A stretch of 56,137 nt of DNA. Source: Bacteroidales bacterium (GTDB lineage Bacteria > Bacteroidota > Bacteroidia > Bacteroidales > G3-4614). Under the pieces are notes generated by a model. The model did not search any database. It saw only the letters and a program-made list of their open reading frames with translations, and was not told the origin of the DNA. Made by a program: the position numbers and the translations under genes. The stretch lies in NCBI GenBank assembly GCA_017559955.1, contig JAFYPQ010000047.1, positions 1-56,137 on the forward strand. Reading direction: 5' to 3'. Within the stretch, counting starts at the first letter, position 1; each line of letters starts with the position of its first letter. This document shows, piece after piece, positions 11,002-20,182 of this stretch.

Positions 11002-14000
11002 ATGCTTAACAAGATAATAAAATTTTCGTTAGATAACCGCCTGGTTATTCTCATGGCTGCGGTTCTTCTGTTTTTTGGAGGAATATATACGGCAAAAAAT
11101 ATGGAGGTGGACGTATTTCCAGATTTAAATGCCCCTACCGTAACCGTTATGACCGAAGCTCCGGGTCTCGCACCGGAAGAGGTTGAGAGATTAGTGTCGT
11201 TCCCTATTGAAACAGCGGTAAATGGTGCAACTGGTGTTCGCCGTGTACGCTCTTCTTCAACTACAGGTTTCTCAATTGTTTGGGTTGAATTTGATTGGGA
11301 TACCGACATTTATTTGGCTCGACAAATTGTTTCGGAAAAGTTATCTACCCTATCGGGAAAACTTCCAAATAGTGCAGGTATGCCTCAGTTAGGTCCCCAA
11401 ACCTCGATCTTAGGAGAGGTTATGATTATTGGTCTGTCGTCAGATTCTGTATCATTGCTTGACCTTAGAACAACTGCCGATTTTTTGATACGCCCTCGAC
11501 TATTATCTGTAGGTGGCGTTGCTCAGGTACATGTTATAGGTGGTGATGTTAAAGAGTATCAGATTTTACTTAACCCCAATAAGATGAGACACTATGGCGT
11601 TACTCTTGATGAGGTTATGAAAAATGTAAAAGACCTAAATGAAAATGCTGCTGGTGGTATTATATATCAATATGGCAATGAATATATAATAAGAGGTGCT
11701 ATTTCGTCGAAGAGTGCCGACGATATGGCTGAATGTTTAATTAAACGAAATGAAGGAGAACATATTCACCTTTACGATATTGCAGATGTTAGGATTGGTT
11801 CAAAAGCTCCCAAACTTGGTTTGGCTTCATTAAAAGGTAAACCTGCTGTTTTGATTACAGTAACCAAACAGCCCGAAGCAGGGACTATGGAGCTTACAAA
11901 GAACATTGACCGTGTAATAAAAGAGATTAAGAATCAGATGCCTGCAAATATAGAGGTAGATAGCAACATATTCCGACAATCTCGCTTTATTGACAGTTCA
12001 ATCAATAATATTCAAAAATCTCTTTATGAAGGAGGTATTTTTGTCATTATTATTCTATTCCTCTTCTTGATGAATGTACGCACAACCATAATCTCGGTAG
12101 TTACAATTCCTCTGTCGTTAATTGTATCTATTCTAACTCTTAAACTTATGGGATTAACAATAAATACTATGAGTATTGGAGGTATGGCTATTGCCATAGG
12201 CTCATTGGTTGACGATGCTATCGTTGATGTTGAAAATGTATATAAACGTCTAAAAGATAACAACAAAAGAGAACAAAAAAATAGAATACCTAAGCTAAAA
12301 GTTATTTTTGAGGCTTCGAAAGAGGTACGTATGCCCATTCTAAACTCAACACTTATCATTATTGTAAGTTTCGTACCTCTATTCTTCCTTTCAGGGATGG
12401 AGGGAAAAATGTTGGCTCCTTTGGGTATATCTTTTATTGTGGCGTTAATTGCTTCAACAATTATTGCTCTTACTCTTACCCCTGTTATGTGTAGTTACCT
12501 TTTGGGAGGAAAAGAGAACAAAAAGGGAAATGACAAAGAGCCTATTGTTTCGAGATATTTAGGCAAATGGTACAAACAGAGCTTAGAGTGGGCTCTCTCT
12601 CACAAAAAAGTCATAATAATTCCCTCTATTGTTCTGTTGATATCCGCTATTGGCATATTCTTTACTTTAGGACGGAGTTTCTTACCTCAATTCAACGAAG
12701 GTTCGTTCACAATAAACATAAGTTCGGTACCGGGTATTTCATTAGAAGAGAGCGATAAAATAGGTCGCTTGGCTGAGGAGATATTACTTACTGTTCCGGA
12801 AATTAAAACCGTTGCAAGAAAAACCGGTCGTGCCGAACTTGCCGAACACTCTTTCGGCGTTAACGCTTCGGAGATAGAAGCTCCGTTTGAACTTGATGGC
12901 AGAAGCAAAAAAGAGATGATTGCCGAAGTTCGTGAAAAACTTTCGGTTTTACCCGGTGTAAATATTGAGATTGGGCAACCTATTTCTCACCGAATAGATG
13001 CAATGCTATCGGGTACAAGAGCAAATATTGCCATTAAGATTTTTGGCAAAGATCTAAATCAAATGTTTAACATCGGCAACAATATTCAAGAGTTAATAAA
13101 AGATGTTGATGGTATTGCTGATGTTAATGTCGAACAACAGATTGAACGACCTCAACTAAGAATTACCCCTAAGAGAGAGCAATTATCTGACTATGGTATT
13201 ACCTTAGGTGAATTCGGAGAGACCATAAACATTATGTTGGCAGGTGAAGTTGTTTCTCAAGTATATGACGGGAATAGTACTTTTGATGTTACCGTTAAAC
13301 TGAACGACAATAAACGCACCTCGCTTGACGATGTAAGAAATATGCTTATCGACTCGGAAGTAGGTAAAATACCTTTACATTATGTAGCCAAAGTAGAGTC
13401 GGCTATGGGACCCAATACCGTTAGCAGAGAGAATGCAGAACGAAAAATTGTAGTTTCGGCAAATATGGCAGGCGGAGACCTTATTGGTGGTGTAAACGAG
13501 ATAAAAAAACGCATTAACGAAAACATCACTCTCCCCGAAGGTTACCACATTGAATATGGCGGTCAGTTCGAGAGCGAAGCCGAAGCTTCAAAACGTTTGA
13601 GTTTAATGTCAATATTCTCAATCATTATAATATTTTTATTACTTTACAATCAATTCAAAAGCTCGGTTCAAGCAAGTGTTATTATGCTAAACCTGCCTCT
13701 TGCTTTGATTGGTGGTGTATTTGTATTGTTCTTTACAGATGGTATTGTAAGTATTCCTGCAATTATAGGTTTTATTTCGTTATTTGGCATTGCCACTCGC
13801 AACGGAATGTTGCTTATCAGTCGTTATAACACATTAAGAGAAAAGGGTAAGAATTTAAAAGAGACTATTATTGATGGCTCCACAGATAGGTTAAATCCTA
13901 TTTTAATGACAGCCCTTACATCTATGTTGGCTCTTATTCCTCTTGCCATTGGAGGAGAGTTGCCCGGAAATGAAATTCAAAGTCCAATGGCTAAGGTTAT

Positions 14001-14097
14001 ATTGGGAGGTCTTTTGACTTCTACATTATTAAATATGTTCGTTATTCCTATTATTTATATGATAATTGAAAGAAAGAAAGGAGGAGAAGCTGTATGA
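11002..14097 (+). CDS. Heavy-metal efflux RND pump (CzcA/CusA family)
   Basis: Inner-membrane proton-driven pump of 1031 residues, the normal length. It shows the RND layout: a first helix near 12-30, a large periplasmic loop (about 35-335), a block of helices from about 338, a second periplasmic loop and a last block of helices from about 870. The fourth-helix motif reads SLVDDAIVDVEN (about residues 401-412). This differs from the CzcA DFG..DGAVV form and from the CusA VDAAIVMIEN form, so the exact cation cannot be assigned by motif. The gene overlaps the downstream channel gene by 4 bp (ATGA), implying translational coupling. Operon order: small Cys/His protein, adaptor, pump, channel. Confidence 0.93.
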   Translation: MLNKIIKFSLDNRLVILMAAVLLFFGGIYTAKNMEVDVFPDLNAPTVTVMTEAPGLAPEEVERLVSFPIETAVNGATGVRRVRSSSTTGFSIVWVEFDWDTDIYLARQIVSEKLSTLSGKLPNSAGMPQLGPQTSILGEVMIIGLSSDSVSLLDLRTTADFLIRPRLLSVGGVAQVHVIGGDVKEYQILLNPNKMRHYGVTLDEVMKNVKDLNENAAGGIIYQYGNEYIIRGAISSKSADDMAECLIKRNEGEHIHLYDIADVRIGSKAPKLGLASLKGKPAVLITVTKQPEAGTMELTKNIDRVIKEIKNQMPANIEVDSNIFRQSRFIDSSINNIQKSLYEGGIFVIIILFLFLMNVRTTIISVVTIPLSLIVSILTLKLMGLTINTMSIGGMAIAIGSLVDDAIVDVENVYKRLKDNNKREQKNRIPKLKVIFEASKEVRMPILNSTLIIIVSFVPLFFLSGMEGKMLAPLGISFIVALIASTIIALTLTPVMCSYLLGGKENKKGNDKEPIVSRYLGKWYKQSLEWALSHKKVIIIPSIVLLISAIGIFFTLGRSFLPQFNEGSFTINISSVPGISLEESDKIGRLAEEILLTVPEIKTVARKTGRAELAEHSFGVNASEIEAPFELDGRSKKEMIAEVREKLSVLPGVNIEIGQPISHRIDAMLSGTRANIAIKIFGKDLNQMFNIGNNIQELIKDVDGIADVNVEQQIERPQLRITPKREQLSDYGITLGEFGETINIMLAGEVVSQVYDGNSTFDVTVKLNDNKRTSLDDVRNMLIDSEVGKIPLHYVAKVESAMGPNTVSRENAERKIVVSANMAGGDLIGGVNEIKKRINENITLPEGYHIEYGGQFESEAEASKRLSLMSIFSIIIIFLLLYNQFKSSVQASVIMLNLPLALIGGVFVLFFTDGIVSIPAIIGFISLFGIATRNGMLLISRYNTLREKGKNLKETIIDGSTDRLNPILMTALTSMLALIPLAIGGELPGNEIQSPMAKVILGGLLTSTLLNMFVIPIIYMIIERKKGGEAV

Positions 14098-15275
14098 TAA
14101 AACGTTATTTTATTCTCGCCATATTATTAACATCAATAACCGGTGTATGGTCTGAAACAAATAATATAGAGAGCGTTCTTTCCGAGATTGAAACAAACAA
14201 TCTTACACTTAAAACTCTAAGAGAAGAACATAATGCTCAAAAACTCAGCAACAAAAGTGATATAGCCCTGTCAAATCCCGAAATTGAGTTCAATTATATT
14301 TGGGGAGCTGACAACCCAACCAGAGGTAAAGGCTTTGCCGTTAGTCAGGAATTTGATTTTCAAACAATACTTGGATATAAAAGCAGTGTTGCAAGAACCC
14401 AAAACACTCTTATTGACATTATATACAAACGAGAAAGAATAAATCTGCTTCTTGAAGCAAAGACTTTATGTTACGACCTTATTTATTACAATGCTCTTTT
14501 TAAAGAAGTTAATGAAAGATTGTCGTTGGCAGAAAAGAATGTTTCGTTGTTTAAAATGCGTTTTGATAACGGCGATGTCTCTATTTTGGAATACAATAAA
14601 GCAAAACTTGAATATGCTTTATCAAAAGGGGAATTGGCTAATATTGAAGCAGAAAGAGAAGAGATTTTATCTCAACTTACCATTCTTAACGGTGGTAAAG
14701 AGGTAATTTTAAATGTTGAACAATTCGACATTATTGCTCCCCTACCCCTTTTTGATGTATGGTACAGCGAAGCAGAAGCTTTAAATCCTGTTTTGGAATA
14801 TGCTCGAAACGAAATGGAGTTAAGCGAAAAAGAGATTAAACTTAACCGTTCGGCATGGGCACCTAAACTTTCGGCTGAGTATTCGAGAGAATGGGGAGAA
14901 GACTCAAAAAACAACGGATTTAAAATTGGTATGAGTATTCCTCTTTGGGCAGACATCTATAAAGTAAAATCTGCCAAAGCCAATGCATCAGCCATTGAAA
15001 GCAGAAAAAATGAGTTGGAAATTAATTTCTACTACCAAATCAAGAATGACTACGAAAAGAGTATTATTTTGCAAAAAAGTGCAGCTGAGACAAAAGCAGC
15101 CGTGGAGCAGTTATCGAATTTAAAGTATTTAGATAAGGCCCTTGATAGCGGTGAAATTACAATGCTCGACTACATTATTGAGGTAGATATGTATTACGAT
15201 GCACGAATTATGGCTCTCGATGCTGAAAAAGCATACTACATTTCTCTTGCAAAACTAAGTTCTTATACATTATAG
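14094..15275 (+). CDS. TolC-family outer-membrane channel of the efflux operon (CzcC type)
   Basis: Outer-membrane factor completing the tripartite efflux system. The protein has a signal peptide (MIKRYFILAILLTSITGVWS) and then long amphipathic helices rich in Ala, Glu, Lys and Leu, with a two-fold repeated arrangement. NPEIEFNY near 61-68 and a second strand region near 255-285 (WAPKLSAEYS, FKIGMSIPLW) are the membrane-strand segments typical of the OEP family. At 393 residues it is similar to CzcC. Its ATG overlaps the pump stop codon, and a strong terminator follows at 15292-15330. Confidence 0.9.
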   Translation: MIKRYFILAILLTSITGVWSETNNIESVLSEIETNNLTLKTLREEHNAQKLSNKSDIALSNPEIEFNYIWGADNPTRGKGFAVSQEFDFQTILGYKSSVARTQNTLIDIIYKRERINLLLEAKTLCYDLIYYNALFKEVNERLSLAEKNVSLFKMRFDNGDVSILEYNKAKLEYALSKGELANIEAEREEILSQLTILNGGKEVILNVEQFDIIAPLPLFDVWYSEAEALNPVLEYARNEMELSEKEIKLNRSAWAPKLSAEYSREWGEDSKNNGFKIGMSIPLWADIYKVKSAKANASAIESRKNELEINFYYQIKNDYEKSIILQKSAAETKAAVEQLSNLKYLDKALDSGEITMLDYIIEVDMYYDARIMALDAEKAYYISLAKLSSYTL

Positions 15276-15291
15276 TCTATAACATAACACG

Positions 15292-15330
15292 AAAAAAGGA
15301 CAAGGATATTTAATATTCTTGTCCTTTTTT
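15292..15330. terminator. Bidirectional terminator between the efflux operon and a convergent lipoprotein gene
   Basis: A 19-bp stem (AAAAAAGGACAAGGATATT paired with its near-perfect complement, one G-U pair) carries A and T runs on its two sides and so can serve both converging units. Confidence 0.88.
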
Positions 15331-15350
15331 AAGTTTATATTTATATGTTA

Positions 15351-15776
15351 TTACTCTATTACAAATATTTGAGGTGTAGCACAAAAATTATTATACTCTT
15401 TCACTGTTGAAAATATTTGTGTCGGAGTAAATTGTCTCTCTATATCTTCAAGTTCAAGAGAGGCTCTTTGATTTAGGCGAATAGGAATTGATGCTGTTTC
15501 AGGTAAAGGATTAAACGTTATAACCATTTTTACATTATCAAATCCTTTATCTGCATCAAATGATGCCTCAAAAGGAATTTTTGATATTGTTCCTCCCGAA
15601 ACTAAATTTCCTTTTGCATTAACATACTCGATTGTTCCCGTAATATCTTCGTGAGTACCTTGCATTAATTGATACTCATACTCAACATCCACTTTTCTAA
15701 AATCATCTTCGCACGATGTAAAGAGCAACAACATTGAAAATATTGCTATACTGAAAATAAAATTTTTCTTTCTCAT
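15351..15776 (-). CDS. Small lipoprotein of unknown function
   Basis: 141 residues. The signal peptide ends in a lipobox with Cys at residue 22 (LLFTSC) followed by EDDFRKVD, the acidic start typical of Bacteroidota surface lipoproteins. The remainder is predicted strand-rich (VEYEYQLMQG, DITGTIEYV, KIPFEASFD, VKMVITFNP) with no catalytic motif I can name; a small beta-sandwich is likely. It stands alone, convergent with the efflux operon and divergent from the HAD gene. I do not recognise the family. Confidence 0.65.
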   Translation of the reverse strand: MRKKNFIFSIAIFSMLLLFTSCEDDFRKVDVEYEYQLMQGTHEDITGTIEYVNAKGNLVSGGTISKIPFEASFDADKGFDNVKMVITFNPLPETASIPIRLNQRASLELEDIERQFTPTQIFSTVKEYNNFCATPQIFVIE

Positions 15777-15893
15777 AGTTTCTAAGTTTTAATATTTTGA
15801 GTACAAATAAAAAGATAGATTTTATATTTTCCTAATCTGTTAATTTTAATTATAAATTATATATAATTTATATCTAATTCAGCGATATAGACT

Positions 15894-15901
15894 ATATTTG
15901 T
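15894..15901 (+). promoter_or_regulatory. Putative promoter -7 box of the HAD phosphatase gene
   Basis: TATATTTG fits TAnnTTTG and ends 16 bp before the ATG at 15918. The upstream sequence is very AT-rich and no TTG sits at the expected distance. Confidence 0.5.
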
Positions 15902-15917
15902 ATAACATTCTATAACA

Positions 15918-16556
15918 ATGATAAAAAGATTTTCTATGATACTTCCTGAGAATATTAAAGCCCTATTATTTGATATGGATGGTGTTATTTTTGACACAGA
16001 AGGACTATATACCGATTTTTGGAAGAGAGAGTTGTTTTGTTACTTACCAGACGACCCCGAAATTTTTGACAAGGTAAAAGGTTCTACTTTGAACGATATT
16101 CTTTCTCGTTATTTTAAAAATAAAGAGATTAGAGAGAAAGTGGTAAAAGCAATAGACCTTTTTGAGACAACTATGCCGTTTATATACATTGCCGGGTACA
16201 AAAACTACTTTAAACATATAAAAGAGAAAGGATATAAATGTGCCGTTGTAACAAGTTCGAACAACAAGAAGATGGCTAATGTTTTTAACAGATACCCAAA
16301 CTTTAAAAATGAATATGACACGATTATTACTGCCGATGATATAACAATATCAAAACCCAATCCTCAATGTTTTCTTTTAGCAGCAAAGCGTTTAGGTGTA
16401 AAGCCCGAAGAGTGTGCCGTTTTTGAAGATTCTATTCACGGACTTAATGCCGCTCGTGCAGCAGGAATGTATGTTGTCGGTGTTGCGACATCAAACCCTT
16501 ATGATATTGTAAAGAAGATGTCTGATACAATTATCCGTAATTTTAACGACATCTAA
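15918..16556 (+). CDS. HAD-superfamily phosphatase / beta-phosphoglucomutase-like
   Basis: A 212-residue HAD subfamily IA hydrolase. Motif I is LLFDMDGVIFDTEG with catalytic aspartates near 19 and 21; motif II is the Ser in VVTSSNN (about 113); motif III/IV is SKPNPQCFLLAAKRLGVKP with the Lys near 153, followed by VFEDSIHGLNAARAAGM. The helical cap lies between residues about 28 and 95. Such enzymes dephosphorylate sugar phosphates or isomerise beta-glucose-1-phosphate; the substrate cannot be read from sequence. An alternative start at 15936 (MILPENIK) would remove six basic and hydrophobic residues and cannot be excluded. The gene is monocistronic, with a terminator at 16587-16617. Confidence 0.88.
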   Translation: MIKRFSMILPENIKALLFDMDGVIFDTEGLYTDFWKRELFCYLPDDPEIFDKVKGSTLNDILSRYFKNKEIREKVVKAIDLFETTMPFIYIAGYKNYFKHIKEKGYKCAVVTSSNNKKMANVFNRYPNFKNEYDTIITADDITISKPNPQCFLLAAKRLGVKPEECAVFEDSIHGLNAARAAGMYVVGVATSNPYDIVKKMSDTIIRNFNDI

Positions 16557-16586
16557 ACTTATTTAAACTTGGATACATAAACGATA

Positions 16587-16617
16587 AGAGGCTTATGTCT
16601 GACCGACACAAGCCTCT
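16587..16617. terminator. Terminator between the HAD gene and carB
   Basis: The stem AGAGGCTT...AAGCCTCT, extended by a TGT/ACA inner pairing with one mismatch, is followed by a T run at 16619-16623. It lies between convergent genes and mainly serves the plus strand. Confidence 0.75.
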
Positions 16618-16639
16618 CTTTTTGTATTTAGTTTTTATT

Positions 16640-19600
16640 CTAATACTCATCCCAAGATAAAATTCCCACCTCATCAATTGGTTTATTTATAAATGCATTG
16701 ATATATGCAGTTGCAAGGCGAGCATTTGTCAATAGCGGAATATTGTGGTCGATTGCTGAACGACGAATACGATATCCATTTGTCAATTCACGTTTTGTAT
16801 GATTCTTTGGTATATTAACAACCAAATCGATAGCGTGATTTGAAAGAAGGTCAAGGATATTCTCTCCCTCTTCATCGGGCCAACATACAGGATATGCTTT
16901 AACTCCATTTGAGTTAAGGAATACAGATGTTCCCTCTGTTGCATATATTTTGTATCCGTTCTCTGCCAAAACTTTGCATGAATCCAACAAATCAACCTTA
17001 CCACGAGCATCTCCCGAAGAGACCAAAATAGCTTTTGATTTGTCTGGCACACGATGACCTACCGAAATCATTGCATTCAACAATGCTTCATCAAAATCAG
17101 CACCAATACATCCAACCTCTCCTGTCGATGACATATCAACACCTAAAACAGGGTCTGCTTTATGCAAACGAGCAAATGAGAATTGTGATGCTTTAATTCC
17201 TATGTAATCGATATCAAATGTTGATGTATCTGCTTTCTCAACAGGTTCTCCCAACATAATGCGGGTTGCTGTCTCGATGAAATTGCGTTTCAATATTTTT
17301 GATACGAATGGGAAACTGCGTGATGCACGAAGATTACACTCAATTACTTTAACATCGTTGTTCTTAGCCAAATATTGGATATTGAAAGGACCTGAAATAT
17401 TTAACTCTTTTGCAATTTTCTTGCTTATACGTTTTATACGACGCACTGTTTCCATGTATATTTTTTGAGCAGGGAATACCAAAGTTGCGTCTCCTGAGTG
17501 AACTCCTGCAAACTCAATGTGTTCTGAGATTGCATACTCAATAACCTCGCCGTTACGAGCAACAGCATCAAACTCAATCTCTTTGGCATTTTGCAAGAAC
17601 TCTGATACTACCACAGGGAACTCTTTTGAGACTTTAGCCGCAGCTCCAAGGAACTCATACATTGATTCATGGTCGTAGCAAACATTCATTGCCGCACCTG
17701 ACAATACATAACTTGGACGAATCAATACAGGGAAACCTACCTCCTCTACGAATTTGTCGATATCTTCAAAGCTTGTAAGCTCTTTCCATCGTGGTTGATC
17801 GATACCTAAAGAGTCGAGCATAGCAGAGAATTTATGGCGGTTCTCAGCACGGTCGATTGATATTGGAGATGTTCCCAATACAGGTACTTGACGACGATAC
17901 AATTTCATTGCCAGGTTGTTAGGTATTTGACCTCCTACCGATACAATAACTCCACGGGGAGACTCAAGGTCGATAACGTCCAATACTCGCTCGAAGCTCA
18001 ACTCGTCGAAGTATAGTTTATCGCACATATCGTAGTCTGTTGATACTGTCTCTGGGTTATAGTTTATCATAATTGATTTGTAGCCCAAGTTACGACATGT
18101 ATTTACCGCATTAACCGAACACCAGTCAAACTCTACCGAACTACCGATACGATAAGCTCCGGAACCTAATACCACGATATTTTTACCTGAATTATAATCG
18201 TAACGAACTTGGTGAGCATCTACGCCATATGTTACATATAGATAGTTTGTCAATTCGGGATACTCCGAAGCAACTGTGTTTATGCGACATACTTTAGGTG
18301 TAATGTTCAAACTCTTACGATACTCTCTCAAACGGATTATATCCGACTCAAATCCTGTTTCGGGATTCTCTACATAACGAACTATTTGGAAGTCGCTAAA
18401 TCCTAAACGTTTTGCCTCTGCCAATACATCTGCAGGCAACTCCTCAATGCAGTTATATTTTGACAATACCAATGTATAGTCATAAATATTTTTCAAACGA
18501 GACAAGAACCAAGGATCTATTTTTGTCAACTCTTCGATACGTTCTACACTATAACCCTCTTCGAATGCTTTTGCTATTGCAAATATACGAAGGTCTGTTG
18601 GATGTGATAGAGAGTAATCAAGGTCGTCAAATGCAATATCTCTGTTTCCTACAAATCCGTGCATTCCTTGACCAATCATACGAAGACCTTTTTGGATAAT
18701 CTCCTCGAAGCTCTTACCTATTGACATAATCTCACCAACTGATTTCATCGCAGAACCAATCTCTCGGTCAACACCTGCAAATTTTGTCAAGTCCCAACGA
18801 GGAATTTTAACAATCATATAGTCAACAGATGGTGCTACATATGCAGAGTTTGGAGTTCCCATTTCTCCGATTTGGTCGAGAGAATAACCCAATGCCAATT
18901 TAGCGGCAACAAATGCCAAAGGATATCCTGATGCTTTTGAAGCCAAAGCCGAGCTACGACTCAAACGAGCGTTAATCTCGATAATACGATAATCGTTTGT
19001 TACTGCATTAAATGCATATTGAATGTTACACTCACCAACGATACCTATGTGACGAACAACTTTTTTAGCAATGTCTTGCAACATTGTGATTTGCTCTTCA
19101 GAAAGAGATACGATAGGTGCTACTACGATACTCTCTCCTGTGTGAATTCCAAGTGGGTCGAAATTTTCCATTGGAACTACTGTAAAGCAGTGGTCGTTCT
19201 TATCACGAATAACCTCAAACTCTATCTCTTTCCAACCTTTCAACGACTCCTCAACAAGAATTTGTTTTGAGTGAGCAAGTGCACTTTCACAAAGAGTCCT
19301 GAACTCCTCTTCGTTGTTACAAATTCCTGAGCCCAATCCTCCAAGTGCGTATGCCGAACGTACCATAACGGGGAAACCAATACGGTGTGCAACCTCAATT
19401 GCATCTTCCATTGTTTCTACCGCTTGTGATACCGGTGTTTTTGCTTTGATTTCGTCAAGTTTTTTTACGAACAAATCACGGTCCTCGGTAATCATGATTG
19501 CCTCAACCGATGTTCCTAAAACTTTAACGCCATATTTTTCAAGAGTTCCGTTTAGGTATAACTCTGTTCCACAGTTCAATGCTGTTTGACCACCGAAAGC

Positions 19601-19858
19601 CAAAAGAATTCCATCGGGACGCTCTTTTTGAATTACCTTCTCTACAAAACTTGAAGTGATAGGAAGGAAATATACTTTATCGGCTACTCCCTCTGAAGTT
19701 TGTATAGTTGCAATATTGGGGTTAATCAAAACTGTTGAAATTCCCTCCTCTCGCAATGCTTTTAAAGCTTGTGATCCAGAGTAATCGAACTCGCCGGCTT
19801 GCCCAATTTTTAAGGCTCCTGAGCCAAGCAACAATACTTTTTTCATTTTCATCTCCAT
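16640..19858 (-). CDS. carB: Carbamoyl-phosphate synthase large subunit
   Basis: Makes carbamoyl phosphate from bicarbonate, ATP and glutamine-derived ammonia, feeding both arginine and pyrimidine synthesis. Its 1072 residues hold two homologous synthetase halves, each with a pre-ATP-grasp start (LLLGSGALKIGQAGEFDYSG near 7; VLGSGAYRIGSSVEFDW near 560) and an ATP-grasp core, then the C-terminal MGS-like allosteric domain from about 935. The start at 19858 gives MEMKMKKVLLL; the Met at 19852 or 19846 is also possible. The small-subunit gene carA is not adjacent: the upstream neighbour is the divergent glnN. A leader of about 140 nt with a terminator hairpin precedes it (see 19901-20011). Confidence 0.98.
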   Translation of the reverse strand: MEMKMKKVLLLGSGALKIGQAGEFDYSGSQALKALREEGISTVLINPNIATIQTSEGVADKVYFLPITSSFVEKVIQKERPDGILLAFGGQTALNCGTELYLNGTLEKYGVKVLGTSVEAIMITEDRDLFVKKLDEIKAKTPVSQAVETMEDAIEVAHRIGFPVMVRSAYALGGLGSGICNNEEEFRTLCESALAHSKQILVEESLKGWKEIEFEVIRDKNDHCFTVVPMENFDPLGIHTGESIVVAPIVSLSEEQITMLQDIAKKVVRHIGIVGECNIQYAFNAVTNDYRIIEINARLSRSSALASKASGYPLAFVAAKLALGYSLDQIGEMGTPNSAYVAPSVDYMIVKIPRWDLTKFAGVDREIGSAMKSVGEIMSIGKSFEEIIQKGLRMIGQGMHGFVGNRDIAFDDLDYSLSHPTDLRIFAIAKAFEEGYSVERIEELTKIDPWFLSRLKNIYDYTLVLSKYNCIEELPADVLAEAKRLGFSDFQIVRYVENPETGFESDIIRLREYRKSLNITPKVCRINTVASEYPELTNYLYVTYGVDAHQVRYDYNSGKNIVVLGSGAYRIGSSVEFDWCSVNAVNTCRNLGYKSIMINYNPETVSTDYDMCDKLYFDELSFERVLDVIDLESPRGVIVSVGGQIPNNLAMKLYRRQVPVLGTSPISIDRAENRHKFSAMLDSLGIDQPRWKELTSFEDIDKFVEEVGFPVLIRPSYVLSGAAMNVCYDHESMYEFLGAAAKVSKEFPVVVSEFLQNAKEIEFDAVARNGEVIEYAISEHIEFAGVHSGDATLVFPAQKIYMETVRRIKRISKKIAKELNISGPFNIQYLAKNNDVKVIECNLRASRSFPFVSKILKRNFIETATRIMLGEPVEKADTSTFDIDYIGIKASQFSFARLHKADPVLGVDMSSTGEVGCIGADFDEALLNAMISVGHRVPDKSKAILVSSGDARGKVDLLDSCKVLAENGYKIYATEGTSVFLNSNGVKAYPVCWPDEEGENILDLLSNHAIDLVVNIPKNHTKRELTNGYRIRRSAIDHNIPLLTNARLATAYINAFINKPIDEVGILSWDEY

Positions 19859-19900
19859 AGGTAATTATTTTTTCTAATGTTTATTTTCTTGTTTTTGGGC

Positions 19901-19941
19901 AAAAAAAAATACCGACACCTCGGTTAAAGAGGACTGCCGGT
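19901..19941 (-). terminator. Intrinsic terminator in the carB leader (attenuator)
   Basis: On the minus strand, ACCG-g-CA-gt-CCTC, loop tttaacc, GAGG-TG-t-CGGT forms a hairpin (19941 to 19911), followed by A and then nine T residues (19909-19901). It lies within the 5' leader of carB, about 45 nt before the start codon and after the predicted promoter, so it must be regulated or leaky for carB to be expressed. Its loop and right arm can alternatively pair with an upstream segment (see the antiterminator entry). Confidence 0.8.
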
Positions 19942-19983
19942 TCACTTCTATCTCGGTTTTCTGTTTATTCCCATGCTAACCGA
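19920..19983 (-). promoter_or_regulatory. Candidate antiterminator pairing in the carB leader
   Basis: The minus-strand segment TCGGTTA (19983-19977) is perfectly complementary to TAACCGA (19926-19920). The latter overlaps the loop and right arm of the terminator hairpin, so the two structures exclude each other. This is the arrangement expected of an attenuator; the folding was done by eye. Confidence 0.55.
19948..19974 (-). CDS. Candidate leader peptide MGINRKPR upstream of carB
   Basis: An ATG at 19974 opens an 8-codon frame ending in TAG at 19950-19948, encoding M-G-I-N-R-K-P-R with two AGA arginine codons. It lies between the two halves of the proposed antiterminator, 3 nt after the first half. 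Since carbamoyl phosphate feeds arginine synthesis, Arg codons are suggestive of ribosome-mediated attenuation, but such a short frame could also occur by chance, and no strong Shine-Dalgarno is seen (Bacteroidota often lack one). Confidence 0.35.
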   Translation of the reverse strand: MGINRKPR

Positions 19984-20003
19984 CGGTCTTTTTTCACCGA
20001 ATG

Positions 20004-20011
20004 CAAAGATA
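20004..20011 (-). promoter_or_regulatory. Putative promoter -7 box for carB
   Basis: The minus strand reads TATCTTTG followed by CA, a good TAnnTTTG match. It sets transcription start near 19997-20000 and so defines the carB leader of about 140 nt. No convincing TTG lies at the right distance. Confidence 0.55.
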
Positions 20012-20125
20012 ACAATAATATATGAAAGAAGCTATATTATTTAGAATCATTTTTTAAAAAAATTACACTTTTTATTTTTCTCAAAAACTTTACGTTCTAT
20101 TTATAAGTTTTATGGCTTTAAATAG

Positions 20126-20155
20126 TTGATATTAGAACACTTTTTTTTACCTTTG
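20126..20155 (+). promoter_or_regulatory. Promoter of glnN
   Basis: TTG (20126-20128), a 19-bp spacer and TACCTTTG (20148-20155) match the Bacteroidota consensus closely. The leader to the ATG at 20183 is about 20 nt. Confidence 0.75.
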
Positions 20156-20182
20156 TCGCTTTCAAAAATAAGAGATTAGGAT

